Translations under genes and position numbers: made by a program | The notes under the pieces: model-generated | Database searches by the model: none | What the model was told of the DNA's origin: nothing | The model's input: only the letters and a program-made list of their open reading frames with translations | In this document: piece by piece, positions 25,501-33,835 of the stretch | Numbering within the stretch: the first letter of the stretch is position 1 | How the letters are laid out: every line of letters begins with the position of its first letter | Source: Halobacteriovoraceae bacterium | GTDB taxonomy: Bacteria; Bdellovibrionota; Bacteriovoracia; Bacteriovoracales; Bacteriovoracaceae | Length of the DNA stretch: 64,000 nt | Direction of reading: 5' to 3' | Assembly (NCBI GenBank): GCA_020635135.1 | Contig: JACKAJ010000018.1 | Span: 1-64,000, forward strand

Positions 25501-28288
25501 AGCCACTTGTCTGATTTTGGTTTTTAAGCTCTACATTTAAAGTCAAGGGACCATCACTCATTGCCGTAGCATCAATAACAGCAGACCAGCGATTATTTGT
25601 TTGGCAAATTGTATTAAGACTAAAATCACCTGAGACTTCAACAATATTACCAGCAATTCCACATTCTCCATAAATAAGCTTTCTTCCCACAATAATCTCT
25701 CCATTCACCGATGGATTGAGAATTGAGATTTCAAGGTTACTCACTGTTACAGTTGAAACAGGATCTGAAGAAATTATTTTATCGACCAGTGATTGACCGA
25801 ACTCTTGAGCCAATGTATTAAAACCACTTGATCCTTCAAAAATATCTGGATTAGGTTCTGCAATGGGGTTATCGATATGATTTTCAATATTTGTGAATCC
25901 ATAATTACTCGTTTCCATCCACTGAAAAACTGCATAGGAATAGTCAACGGTATCTCCGGGAAGTTTAAAACCTGCACTTGGTATGCTCCAGAGGGATCCA
26001 AAATCAAAATTGGAATAATTGCTTGATACAACTAACTGACTAGAGGTTAAGGAGTTTCCAAAAATGTTTGCACCGACAAGAGGAAAACTTGATTCTTCAT
26101 CTATGACAGCGGAATTCGAATTATAAAAACAGTCAGAAATATCGGGAGCTGTAATATTTCCTCCGATCAAACCAAAGCTAGAGTCACTTCCAATCGCAGA
26201 AATCTTTTTATAGACATATCCAGTGGAATAACACTTCGAAACAGTTGTCGAATCAGGAATAAACCAACCGACGATTCCCCCACCCTCTCCGAGAGAATAA
26301 ACAGTTCCAGTAAAAAACGAATTAGAAATATTCTTTTTGAGACTAAGACCAGAAATCCCACCGACATAGCGCCCGAGGGAATTAATTGTTCCCGAAAACA
26401 TTGCCCCATCAATAGGAGCAACCTGATAACCCGCAATCCCACCGACCAAATTTCTTGCTCCTGTGACATCGGAAGAGGAGTAAATATTTGAGACATTCGC
26501 CGCTTTCACATAACCAAAAGCACCACCGACATAGTCAGCATCATTATTAGAGATAGTAATATTTCCTCTCGTATAGAGCATATCAAAATTTGCAGCTAAA
26601 ACGTTAGTATAGCCTGCGATACCGCCAATATAAGAATTGGCATCGGGATCACTTATTGTAATGTCAGATTCAGAAAAGGAATTTGTAATTGAGCTCGCAT
26701 TAAATTGACCGACTAATCCTCCAACAAAGGATTTTTTGGCAATAATGGTTCCCGTAGAATAGCTATTATCAATGGAGGTATTTGTTCCTCCTAAAAATCC
26801 AACTAATCCCCCGACATATTGAGCATTTGCGGTTATATCCATTTGAGAATATGAATCCGAAAAAGTAACATCGAGTCCAGTGTTTCCGACAAGCCCTCCG
26901 GTAAACTTTAAAACCGTACTGGTTGTATCATCATTAACATTAATTGTTCCTCGAGAATAACTTGTGCCAATCGAGCCACTGTGCATTCGCCCTATCAAAC
27001 CCGCAGTATAGTGGCCCCCAGATGAAATATTTGAAACGACATGAGAATTTGTTATTGTCGAAGTCGCTCTTCCAAATCCAATGAGACCTCCAACATTGAC
27101 ATCAACAGCGTCCAATGTGCCATTTATAGACCCGATATGAACGCCTTGATCAATGGCTATTCCGTGATACGATTCCCCAACAAGCCCGCCTATATTTGCA
27201 CCATTAGAGTAAAGATCTCCCTTGTGGAGTACATCTGTGAAATTGGGGCTCACACCATAAACTCTTCCAAGAACACCTGCTGTATAATTAAGTCCTGTAA
27301 CGTTAGCGTAGACATCAACATTATTTAGAGTTAATCCACCACCTGTTTTATAGACATATCCTAACAATCCCGCGGCATAATCACTTGTAGCGTTTACAGT
27401 CACGTCAATTTTAGAATCACTAATATCCAGTGTTGAGACCCCATTATTTAAACCGATTAAACCTCCGGCCATTTGGTTTGCAGTCACTGAACCTTGAATA
27501 GAGACATTCTGAATTGTCCCACCCTCTCTCCAGTCACCTGCTAGAATACCTACCCGGACATTTCCTTCCACATTCGCATTTCTAATATTCAAATTTTTAA
27601 CTGTTGCTCCAGAAATAAATTTAAAAATCCCGATCGAATTTTGACCTGGCTGTACAATGTAAAAATTTTCTAGGAAAAAATTTTGTCCATCGAGGATTCC
27701 CGTAAATGGGGGAAGAATCGGATTAATGCTTGAAGAAGAAAAGTTGATATTTTGAGATAGGACAAAATTCTTATCTGGATATAGTGAAATGTTAGCAAAT
27801 TGTTGTGCAGTACAAATTTTATAGGGATTATCAGTACCATTCCCACCGTTGTCTATGTTCGCAAAAACCTTTGTTAAATTGGAAGCATTCTCACAAGTGA
27901 CGTCTGATCGAGAAAATGTTCGCGTAACAATTGATCCTCCAGTGCTATAATCTTTACTTTTTAACTGAACATTGACAGTTATCGTTTGCCCTTCAGTAAA
28001 TCCATCCCCTGAAATTGCCGCTGTCCAAGTTCCATTCGCTTGGCAAACACTGTAGAGATTAACATCTCCAGTGATAACGATTGGGAAATTTGGCTGGCCA
28101 CAATCTCCAGAAATAATAGCAGAACTACCAAGAGGGGCTCCGTCATTTGCCGGATAGAGGATATTAATTTCATAGGTTACGGGTGTAACAGTTGTTCCGT
28201 CACTATTTTCCCCACCACTATCGTTACATGAAGAGATCATGAAAAAAAGGAGAAGGAGATGAATAAAAGTAACAAACGTTCTACTCAT
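19586..28288 (-). CDS. Giant repeat lipoprotein with GLUG arrays, Ig-like and MAM-like domains
   Basis: At about 2,900 residues this is the largest gene here. The start at 28288 gives a lipoprotein signal (MSRTFVTFIHLLLLFFMISSC) and has GGAGG upstream; an ATG 36 bases earlier would spoil it. Domain order: Ig-like domain, GLUG array 1 (dozens of GGLVG.../S.S.G.. units), a second Ig-like domain plus GLUG array 2 that repeats the same plan, a short cysteine-containing beta domain, a Big_2-like domain, three filamin-like Ig domains of about 105 residues, another Ig-like domain, then three MAM-like domains separated by Ig-like spacers. Such proteins are surface adhesins or matrix binders. It would be anchored by lipid and displayed outside; no autotransporter or sorting domain is seen. 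Possibly co-regulated with recD2 only by proximity. Confidence 0.9.
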   Translation of the reverse strand: MSRTFVTFIHLLLLFFMISSCNDSGGENSDGTTVTPVTYEINILYPANDGAPLGSSAIISGDCGQPNFPIVITGDVNLYSVCQANGTWTAAISGDGFTEGQTITVNVQLKSKDYSTGGSIVTRTFSRSDVTCENASNLTKVFANIDNGGNGTDNPYKICTAQQFANISLYPDKNFVLSQNINFSSSSINPILPPFTGILDGQNFFLENFYIVQPGQNSIGIFKFISGATVKNLNIRNANVEGNVRVGILAGDWREGGTIQNVSIQGSVTANQMAGGLIGLNNGVSTLDISDSKIDVTVNATSDYAAGLLGYVYKTGGGLTLNNVDVYANVTGLNYTAGVLGRVYGVSPNFTDVLHKGDLYSNGANIGGLVGESYHGIAIDQGVHIGSINGTLDAVDVNVGGLIGFGRATSTITNSHVVSNISSGGHYTAGLIGRMHSGSIGTSYSRGTINVNDDTTSTVLKFTGGLVGNTGLDVTFSDSYSQMDITANAQYVGGLVGFLGGTNTSIDNSYSTGTIIAKKSFVGGLVGQFNASSITNSFSESDITISDPDANSYIGGIAGYTNVLAANFDMLYTRGNITISNNDADYVGGAFGYVKAANVSNIYSSSDVTGARNLVGGIAGYQVAPIDGAMFSGTINSLGRYVGGISGLSLKKNISNSFFTGTVYSLGEGGGIVGWFIPDSTTVSKCYSTGYVYKKISAIGSDSSFGLIGGNITAPDISDCFYNSNSAVIDEESSFPLVGANIFGNSLTSSQLVVSSNYSNFDFGSLWSIPSAGFKLPGDTVDYSYAVFQWMETSNYGFTNIENHIDNPIAEPNPDIFEGSSGFNTLAQEFGQSLVDKIISSDPVSTVTVSNLEISILNPSVNGEIIVGRKLIYGECGIAGNIVEVSGDFSLNTICQTNNRWSAVIDATAMSDGPLTLNVELKNQNQTSGSGIVSKTLNKPTTECDTSVAINGLFGNIQSGGDGISTPYLICHRGQFSNIRLYPDKKFILGNDIDFIGMSLNPYSTTFSGELDGNNFAVRNYIVSKPNTVSVGLFKVFENATLKNISFEDFSVSGYSTTGGVVGEWKGNGSIDGVSLVNGAVNGIIYTGGLIGQASNSSDITINNSDFEVNVVGNNYTGGVIGQIVSSDGGHDATNLILNNEVEGQNYVGAYCGQSAEGNFNFSQVSQTGDVLAHGEKVGGLIGEMNGGTISNSAVNGSVTVDVDATDGYIGGLVGQSLAETSISSSSYTGNIHAGSDRVGGIIGYLLTGTLSYLTTSGAIDVLDEKYDSVRSYVGGIIAQSEDDYPVTLDNSSSSMNINAKAKLVGGLIGRVPGNDSTILFSHATGTVSGYTQFIGGLAGFFMGDIMEDSYATGDINVQEPTPSAYIGGLLGYSNSWNANFKRLYATGNVSVNSGTADYVGGLIGYFRGGSIENSYANGDVGGDAIRNSSGGLVGMMRGSVNRSYATGNVACTGSNCGGLLGYLLNSTVTNSFATGDVESFAKAGGLIGFVNTASVNSVQNNYAAGVVTREVSSSENISLFGPLISDELNGGSFDTTSNFYFNENKDASHNSLGQGVNLADAPNTAFYPTFSFGSMTDDWMAAPTGYEIMSGVSYALPVLDWMAGGGGGSSLFTIGGTVANLNFDSLQLSLNGAETITVNSGETSFVFSTQIASGQGYNVTISTQPAAPSITCVLTNGSGSVSTSNITNVTVTCPTVASIDLVAGQSTLDLGASQFLTVNATFSDASVVDVTNYVTWSQTPSGHFSLTQAGQLTATNAGTASIGANYFGQSDSESITAQSVPYQLAFTVNPSHSTAGVNIAPSIEVEVRDYNGSLVNTATNLITLSLQSDPSSGAATLSGTLSKVAVNGVAVFNNISIDKAFSGYTIVANSTGLNGATSSSFNISAGIKAALSFAAQPSGALANVAFDSFTVEIIDSYGNKTNDNDLITIALQNDPSSGSATLSGTLNVSALNGVATFSDISLNFATSGYTFSASATGLTGDISNSFNIFANASKLIFLSQPTSALEGANIGTFQVAVSDDFNNVITNSTANIVLNIQNDPSSGSASLSGSYSASAVNGIVTFNDLSINLAGSGYTLRATSSGLTNVTSNGFNITLPAPTTLVLLDPVSSPNEDTTPTITVYGVAAGDVVALYKNSSCTAPSVVGSFTSTGSSVDITTSVLPEGTYTFYADRLATGGQRSLCSTANLTYQVQGAFNQIDDLNSSFGNWSNVGGDDDDWSLNTGDTPSTDVGPTSGSYAYTEASSPVAANDEFHLESNILDGSTNDLAFSFKWNKRGDNMGDLILEASNNGGSTWTEVWSHLGSDIATGGTDAWRSQYVDLCNLGYTSSNVVLRFRAVMPSTGTIWNSDIAIDDLVVNSGGCEANPPATITFDSPSTDTLITLFNESSFTIGGTCSDNGQNIIISGDGSGSTSCSAGTWSTSLDLSSAGDGLVNLIVTHSSASGGANGIATKEFSKDTSYLQFDSFDTLGNWANANYDDRDWSLNSGDTPSSGVGPTSSQDSGGNYLYTEASNPVGANDEFIIESSDLDAGAFNLRIQFYWNKRGTSMGDLYLEASTDGGSSWDPAVWSHTGSDIATNGTDRWNLANVDVCDQGYNSGNVKFRFRATMPSSGTIWNSDIAIDEVKVTADGCNPGVPATIAITTPDVSEIITLANYNAFSVSGTCSDNAQNITFSGGVSGTTLCNSGAWNYTFDLSAVPDGNVQIIADHVSGSGGPTGRAIKTFVKDTSLIQEDDFESFANWNNVSGDDRDWSLNSGDTPSSGVGPTLAQGGSGSYVYTEASSPAKSGDEFILESNTLDAGSFNLSMTFYWNKRGDNMGDLYLEVSTDGGSTWDTPAWSHLGADVGRNGVDVWNAQTIDLCNLGYNSGNIKLRFRAVMPSSGTVWHSDMGLDSIKVENNGCQ
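19589..21700 (-). repeat. Three MAM-like domains with Ig-like spacers at the C-terminus
   Basis: Each copy of about 165 residues carries DWSLN(S/T)GDTPS..VGPT, (Y)TEASSP..., FYWNKRG..MGDL and RFRA.MPSSGT.W.SD, the layout of MAM-type beta-sandwich domains, and is followed in the first two copies by an Ig-like spacer of about 100 residues. The three copies are close in protein sequence, making this the youngest repeated part of the gene. Confidence 0.85.
22009..22940 (-). repeat. Three tandem filamin-like Ig domains
   Basis: Three units of about 105 residues share the pattern ...DPSSG.A.LSGT...A.NG.A.F..[LI]S[IL]...SGYT..A...GL. It is a common stalk-like repeat in large bacterial surface proteins. 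The copies differ enough that they are ancient duplications. Confidence 0.85.
23640..25280 (-). repeat. GLUG-motif array 2 inside giant lipoprotein
   Basis: A second run of GLUG units (for example GGLIGEMNGGTISNSAV, GGLLGYLLNSTVTNS) preceded by the same Ig-like domain and the same YLICHRGQF / YKICTAQQF entry segment as array 1. The two halves therefore arose by an internal duplication of an Ig-GLUG module of about 800 residues. Confidence 0.85.
26050..27720 (-). repeat. GLUG-motif array 1 inside giant lipoprotein
   Basis: The translated segment repeats a unit of about 25-50 residues built around GG[LI][VI]G followed by a Ser/Asn-rich strand and a hydrophobic-Gly turn, matching the GLUG motif (PF07581) that forms beta-helix-like rods. 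The units differ in sequence at DNA level, so the array looks old and stable rather than recently expanded. Confidence 0.85.
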
Positions 28289-28513
28289 GGACTTCAATTT
28301 CCTCCGTCGAAAAACCACACACAAATTCTTTATGTTTTCTTAATACAAGCATCTTCATTTTAAGGCCGATCAAAAGATCGATGTAAATCTTTTCGGTCAA
28401 GTCTCAAAAGATATATATTTCAAACACTTAAGCGGTATATTTTCCCTATTAAAAAAAACTAAAGTTTTGAAAAAAACAGAAAATGTGAACAAAAGTTGGC
28501 AGTTGAAAGCCTT

Positions 28514-30985
28514 CTAAATTTCAGGAATTGTTAAGATCTCTTTAAGGAAAGTTTGGCGTTTTTTGTTATCTATGTTCCTTATGGCCATGGCCATGGCTCT
28601 CTTCGTTCCTACAAAAATAGCTAATTTTTTTGCTCGGGTTAAGGCTGTATAGATAAGATTTCGAGTTAGCATTTTAAAATGTTGGGTCGTAACTGGGATA
28701 ATCACAGCATCAAATTCACTTCCTTGGGATTTGTGGATTGTAATGGCATAAGCAAGATCAATTTCATTCAGATCTTCTCGCTTATAAAAAACTTCCTGGA
28801 TTTTGCCCGCTCCCGTGTATTCCACGACCATCGATAATTCCATAGGATCCATATTTGTAATAACTCCAATGTCTCCATTGAAAACTTCAAGGTCATAATT
28901 ATTCTTTTTTTGAATTACTCTATCTCCAATTTTGAATTTTCTCCCGCCAATTACCATTTCAGTTTGTTCTCTATTAAAGTGCTCTTGTAACAAAGAATTG
29001 AGATTTTGAGTTCCAAGGCTCCCTTTAGTCATCGGGCACAAGACCTGAATTTCGTTAATCTGGGGATAATATTTTTTGATACTTTCGATATAGAGTTTCA
29101 AAATCATATCTGTAGGTAACATTCCAAAATGCAATGATGAATAGGGATGGACCTTTTTCAAGACTTGCTTGACCTCATCAATTTTAGATTGTGTTGCAAG
29201 TAATGAATCAATATTCACATGATAATATTTTGGAGGAATATCTAGTCTTTTGACTTCAGGGCTAGAATAATTCAATTTTCCTATATCTAAATTTTTAACA
29301 AGATTTTGCTCCTCTTCCATAAATTCTTTTTCACTGACGAACAGATCTTTATCAGAATTTTTCAAACTTTTAATTTTATAAATGAATCGCATATCTTCTT
29401 GAGTTGCTTCCTCTGAGTCAATAAACATGCAATCCACTTTTTGTTTCCAAAGGCTGGCATCTTTAAATGGTGTTTGGAAGTCTGGAAATTCACCGCGATT
29501 TATTTGATGGGCATATTGAATAATATGGCTTTCTTTACCTTGGCGAAAAATCTGCGTAAGTTTAAAACATTTTACTTTCTTGGATTCAATCAGATCTTTA
29601 AGAACGTTTCCCGCTCCTACCGAAGCCAATTGATCACTGTCTCCAATAAAAAGAACTTGCGCCGTTGCAGGGATTGCCCTCAATACAGAAGCCGTAAGGC
29701 TAATATCAAGCATTGAACATTCATCTAAGATGACAAAATCTGTATCTAATGGCGATTCCTCATTTGTCTTAAACATACCTGTCGCAGGATTCCAAACAAG
29801 TAAGCGATGAATTGTTTTTGCTTCAAGCCCAATAACCTCACCCATCCGTTGTGCTGCTCTTCCAGTAGGTGCCGCCAGAGTCACTCTTTTTTTCATTGCT
29901 AATAATAATTTGACCAAGGTCTTTGTCGTTGTAGTCTTTCCACAACCAGGACCTCCTGTCAGAATTGAAAACTTTTGTGAAACAATACTCGCAACACTTC
30001 TCTTTTGTTCATCGCTTAGAGGAAATTCTTGTAGACTATTGTATTTTTCGAGCCAAATATTTATTTTATTATCATCGATTGGGACTGCAAGATCCATCCA
30101 TTGGGCTATTCTCTTTCCTGTATAAAGTTCATCAAAAAAGAGCTTTTTAGAGTAAAAATAGACTTCCCCCTCAAATTCGCGAGTACAAACCTCACTGTTT
30201 TCTTTCATTTCAGAAAGGCAGTCGATCACTAATTCATTTAACTCTTGATTCAAAAGCTTTTTAACTTCTAAACCAATTTGTTCTTGAGTTAAATAGCAGT
30301 GCCCCTCTTCTTTACTCAATGCAAGGACATGGGAGATGGCTGCTTTTATTCGCTGAGGACTATCGAGACTCAAGCCCACATTTAAAGCTATTTTATCAGC
30401 ACTCATAAACCCTACGCCATAAATATCGCGAGAGAGTCGGTAAGGGTCTTCTTTGACAACTCTGATAGAATCTTCTCCATAGAGTTTAAAAATTTTAACA
30501 GCAAAAAGAGTACTTACTCCATGAGATTGTAAGAATAGCATGACATTTCTAATTTCTCGATGCTCGATCCAAGCCTTTTTAATTTGAGTTAATTTATTCT
30601 TAGCGATCCCTTCAACTTCAGTTAGCCTATCAATCTCATTTTCAAAAACTTCTAAAGTTTCATCACCAAATGTTTGTACTATTTTTTTAGCAGTTTTAGG
30701 ACCAACGCCAAAGATCAAGCCCGAGCCTAAGTATTTTTCGAGAGCGGCTGCTGTTGCAGGTTTTTTTTCAAATGCTTTTTCAGCTTTAAATTGTCGACCA
30801 AATTTGGGATGCTCGCTCCAGCTACCAAAAAAGTCCATCGTCGCACCAGCGTAAACCTTAGCTTGATGGATAGTTACAGCAACGACATTGCGAGGGTCTT
30901 TAAAAGGAGAAACTTTGAGAACCGTCCAACCATTTTGTTCGTTGTGAAACGTAATCCTCTGGACAATGCCAGATAGTTCCTCCAT
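28514..30985 (-). CDS. recD2: RecD2-type ATP-dependent DNA helicase with insertion
   Basis: RecD2 is a 5'-3' superfamily 1B helicase that works without RecBC in DNA repair. The 823-residue product has the RecD2 N-terminal OB-like and HhH region (GLIFGVGPKTAKKI, about residue 89), Walker A GGPGCGKTTT (about 342), DEXX-type DECSMLD, GDSDQLASVGAG, FRQG, the SH3-like segment VIQKKNNYDLEVFNGDIG, and motifs V/VI TIHKSQGSEFDAV and YTALTRAK. It is about 80-90 residues longer than usual relatives because of an insertion between the FRQ motif and VLCPMTKGSLG. The ATG has AAAGGA upstream. It lies 12 bases after the OPT transporter gene, in one transcript. Confidence 0.95.
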   Translation of the reverse strand: MEELSGIVQRITFHNEQNGWTVLKVSPFKDPRNVVAVTIHQAKVYAGATMDFFGSWSEHPKFGRQFKAEKAFEKKPATAAALEKYLGSGLIFGVGPKTAKKIVQTFGDETLEVFENEIDRLTEVEGIAKNKLTQIKKAWIEHREIRNVMLFLQSHGVSTLFAVKIFKLYGEDSIRVVKEDPYRLSRDIYGVGFMSADKIALNVGLSLDSPQRIKAAISHVLALSKEEGHCYLTQEQIGLEVKKLLNQELNELVIDCLSEMKENSEVCTREFEGEVYFYSKKLFFDELYTGKRIAQWMDLAVPIDDNKINIWLEKYNSLQEFPLSDEQKRSVASIVSQKFSILTGGPGCGKTTTTKTLVKLLLAMKKRVTLAAPTGRAAQRMGEVIGLEAKTIHRLLVWNPATGMFKTNEESPLDTDFVILDECSMLDISLTASVLRAIPATAQVLFIGDSDQLASVGAGNVLKDLIESKKVKCFKLTQIFRQGKESHIIQYAHQINRGEFPDFQTPFKDASLWKQKVDCMFIDSEEATQEDMRFIYKIKSLKNSDKDLFVSEKEFMEEEQNLVKNLDIGKLNYSSPEVKRLDIPPKYYHVNIDSLLATQSKIDEVKQVLKKVHPYSSLHFGMLPTDMILKLYIESIKKYYPQINEIQVLCPMTKGSLGTQNLNSLLQEHFNREQTEMVIGGRKFKIGDRVIQKKNNYDLEVFNGDIGVITNMDPMELSMVVEYTGAGKIQEVFYKREDLNEIDLAYAITIHKSQGSEFDAVIIPVTTQHFKMLTRNLIYTALTRAKKLAIFVGTKRAMAMAIRNIDNKKRQTFLKEILTIPEI

Positions 30986-30997
30986 TTTTTTCCTTTT

Positions 30998-32860
30998 TTA
31001 GGATTTCTTAGCCACTTTGTACAAATAAATAGAAATCCCCACAAAAGCGAACACCGATAAGATTTCTCGAAGTCCCAAATCAAGTGATTCTGCGTAACCA
31101 ATGTTCCAGTTGAGCGAGAGGAACAAGGCTATCACAACTCCCATCAGGGCTTCTCCAGCAATAAATCCGGAACTAATAAGAATTCCCTTATCTTCACTTT
31201 CGTTAAGATTTTTTTCTTTTCGCTTCTTTTCAAGATTATAGCGAATAAGACCTCCCACTAACATTGGAACTGCCAATGTAATTGGAAGATATATTCCTAC
31301 CGCGAGAGGCATAAGATGCAAACGAAACCCTCCTCTCTTTTTCAAAACTAAATTATCAAAGAGAAGAATAAAAATTCCAAAAATCCCACCAGCAATAACC
31401 ATATTATATGGCAACTCTCCATTGCCAAATAAAGCTTTTGTAATAGATGCAAATAATGTTGCTTGCGGAGCTTTTAATCCGGTTCCAATTCCATACCCTT
31501 CGTGCAGAAGCGTAAGAGTTGGAGCGATGACGACTGCGGGAATCACAATCCCAATCATCTGAGCGATTTGCTGAGAACGAGGCGTCGCTTGAAGTAAGCT
31601 TCCCGTTTTTAAATCTTGAGAACAATCGCCAGCAGTACAAGCAGCACAACAAACAACCGCCGCAACCCCCAGAGTTGCCAAAATAGCAGATTCGCCTTCA
31701 TAACCAAAGATGAGAAACAGAATAGCTGAAGCGAGAAGAGCAGAAATAGTCATACCAGAGACTGGATTGTTTGAACTTCCTACGAGACCAACGACATAGC
31801 TAGAAACAGCTACAAATATAAAAGAAGCAACAATCATGATAATTGTCGTGAACAATGACATCCCAAAGGAATGAACGAGTCCATTATAAAGAAAAAGCAT
31901 GATCGCAAAACAAACGAGAAAAACTATTCCCATCGTTTTCACACTAAGGTCTTTTTGAGAATCAACTGATTCGTTTTCGCTGGCACCTTTTGTGTATTTT
32001 TCCATTAACCCTGACATTCCGGCCATAACTCCTTTTCGAACAGAAAAAATCGACCAGAGTCCACCAACAATCATGGATCCAACACCGAGATAACGCACTT
32101 GTTTTGACCATAACGTCCATGCCAAATCGAGGTTCGATAAATCAGAGTAGATATCAGGAGTCCCGAGCATTGGAATAGTGATAATCCATCCGAGAGCCCC
32201 ACCCAAGAAAACCAGGATAGCAACATCAATATTGACGATATAACCAACAGCGAGCAATGCTGGAGAAACATCTCCACCAAAAAAGACAACCGAACCACCG
32301 ACTTTTTTCGCTATTTCAACACTTCCAATAAATAATTTAAAACCACTAGAGAGCAATTTAAAAATCCCACCCCAGGCAAGACCTTTAACAATTGTAAAAA
32401 ATCCACCTGCTGATTCACTAGTCCCAGCTTTTAACACTGTGGCACACGCTACGCCTTCTGGATAAATTAGTTCTTCTTCATCTTCAATCAATGCTTTTCG
32501 AAGTGGAATCATAAAAAGAACCCCAAGTAATCCCCCTGAAATAGCAATCAATGTCGTGGGCCAAAATTTAAAATCATTCCAAGCACCAACGATAACAAGT
32601 GCTGGGAGTGTAAAAATTATTCCTGCAGCAAGAGACTCACCTGCACTGGCCATTGTTTGCACAATATTACTTTGCAAGAGTGCTTTCTTTTTAAGCATCC
32701 CAAACACACCCAGTGAAATAACTGCAGCTGGTATCGAGGCTGACACTGTCATTCCGGCATAAAGCCCTAGGTAGACATTAGCCATTGTCATTACAATTCC
32801 AATGACAATACCTAGTCCAATTGAGAGTGGGGTTAATTCTGATTCTTTTTTCATTAACAT
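30998..32860 (-). CDS. OPT-family oligopeptide/metal-chelate transporter
   Basis: The start at 32860 is chosen because AGAGGAG sits six bases before it; upstream in-frame ATG and TTG codons lack one. The 620-residue product is a polytopic inner-membrane protein with about 15-16 hydrophobic helices and OPT-family features: an early ANVYLGLYAGMTVSASIPAAV helix, SNNPVSGMT and the Cys-rich AAVVCCAACTAGDCSQDLKTG region. Bacterial OPT members import small peptides or metal chelates by proton symport; substrate unknown. It is followed after 12 bases by recD2. A receiver gene lies upstream but has its own terminator, so the operon likely starts here. Confidence 0.93.
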   Translation of the reverse strand: MLMKKESELTPLSIGLGIVIGIVMTMANVYLGLYAGMTVSASIPAAVISLGVFGMLKKKALLQSNIVQTMASAGESLAAGIIFTLPALVIVGAWNDFKFWPTTLIAISGGLLGVLFMIPLRKALIEDEEELIYPEGVACATVLKAGTSESAGGFFTIVKGLAWGGIFKLLSSGFKLFIGSVEIAKKVGGSVVFFGGDVSPALLAVGYIVNIDVAILVFLGGALGWIITIPMLGTPDIYSDLSNLDLAWTLWSKQVRYLGVGSMIVGGLWSIFSVRKGVMAGMSGLMEKYTKGASENESVDSQKDLSVKTMGIVFLVCFAIMLFLYNGLVHSFGMSLFTTIIMIVASFIFVAVSSYVVGLVGSSNNPVSGMTISALLASAILFLIFGYEGESAILATLGVAAVVCCAACTAGDCSQDLKTGSLLQATPRSQQIAQMIGIVIPAVVIAPTLTLLHEGYGIGTGLKAPQATLFASITKALFGNGELPYNMVIAGGIFGIFILLFDNLVLKKRGGFRLHLMPLAVGIYLPITLAVPMLVGGLIRYNLEKKRKEKNLNESEDKGILISSGFIAGEALMGVVIALFLSLNWNIGYAESLDLGLREILSVFAFVGISIYLYKVAKKS

Positions 32861-32942
32861 GAGAAACTCCTCTTCGAGCATACCTGCTGCCAAGAATGTC
32901 TTTTAATCTATGTAATTGTTAGCATTTCAAAAGTTATATGAA

Positions 32943-32970
32943 AAGAGAAAGTCCCTTACTGGTAAGGGAC
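32943..32970 (-). terminator. Rho-independent terminator after receiver gene
   Basis: A perfect nine-base-pair inverted repeat (GTCCCTTAC/GTAAGGGAC, loop of two, 32951-32970) lies 34 bases past the stop of the minus-strand receiver gene. On that strand it is followed by TTTCTCTTTT, the T-rich tail expected of an intrinsic terminator. On the plus strand no T-run follows. Confidence 0.85.
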
Positions 32971-33004
32971 GAGATCTATTTGACAAGGCGAGTAATTTTA
33001 AATT

Positions 33005-33517
33005 TTAGGCTGCGTAATCGGCCTGTTTGATATTGGTTGCAGCATCTATCATCTCGAGAAACTTATCTTGAAATTCACTTCCTTCGAATAGTTTTTCAAC
33101 GAAACAAGAATTTTCAGGGCATTCAAGATAGTAATCAACTTGTCTCGAAGGATTACTAGAAAAGAACATTATGGGGATATTCGCTCGTATTAAGGTTCTG
33201 ATCGATCGACCGAAATCTAGCCCATCAAAGTTTTTTAATTCAACGTCAATAATAATGAGATTGAAATTTTCTTCTTTTAATAGCTTTAAAGCCGAATATT
33301 CACTGACACAAACAAAGGTGGAGCAATTTTTTACTCCTTTAATTCTATCCTCAATCAATTTTCCCTTTTTTAATTCATCATCAAGGATAAGAACTTTAAA
33401 ATGTTCACTGTCCGATAGAAATTCATTTTGGACTTCGGCATTCATTGCAACTTTTTGAAATTCATCAAGAAGACGATTTTTTTTGTAGCTTAATTCTCTT
33501 TGTTTTCTGATTGTCAT
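33005..33517 (-). CDS. Single-domain response regulator
   Basis: The 170-residue product has an N-terminal helical stretch of about 40 residues, then a receiver domain: LILDDE acidic pair, phospho-acceptor Asp in LIIIDVELKNFDG, Ser switch in MFFSSN and Lys in FVEKLF. No DNA-binding or enzymatic output follows. The start has GGGGAA upstream. It is monocistronic, ended by its own hairpin terminator. The kinase partner is unknown. Like the receiver at 4.2-4.5 kb, it could feed a phosphorelay or bind a target protein. Confidence 0.85.
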   Translation of the reverse strand: MTIRKQRELSYKKNRLLDEFQKVAMNAEVQNEFLSDSEHFKVLILDDELKKGKLIEDRIKGVKNCSTFVCVSEYSALKLLKEENFNLIIIDVELKNFDGLDFGRSIRTLIRANIPIMFFSSNPSRQVDYYLECPENSCFVEKLFEGSEFQDKFLEMIDAATNIKQADYAA

Positions 33518-33835
33518 AAATATTCCCCGCTTAAAATTCCTCTTTAGAGAGGTAACTCATGCACTATATCCACGCATAAGTTCTCAAAAAAATCATAGCA
33601 GTAAAACATTTTGACACTTGCAAGACTTGTATTTTTTCTCTTTATTTTTCTGAAAATTCAAAGAGTTAACGACAATATCCCCGAAAACGATGCTTTGTAC
33701 TTGCTTTCTCACCCCAGGAGTTCTCTCGACAACAAATGCAGGCAAATATTCCAGAATCCATCATAAAATGAAGCTCTTTGAGAGACCTAATTTCAGTGAC
33801 TTGGATCACTCAGATCGAGACTACTGAAATTACAC

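Noticed and set aside
23640..27720. CRISPR-like regular repeats in the giant gene
   Set aside because: The regularity is at protein level (GLUG units); DNA repeats are not identical, spacers are not uniform, and the frame is open throughout.
28367..28380. Small palindrome CGATC-AAAA-GATCG as terminator of recD2
   Set aside because: Only five base pairs and no T-run on the minus strand; too weak to call.
33611..33640. TTGACA-containing stretch as the promoter of the receptor leader
   Set aside because: No -10-like hexamer lies at 16-18 bases; a promoter must exist between 33518 and the riboswitch, but this one is not supported.
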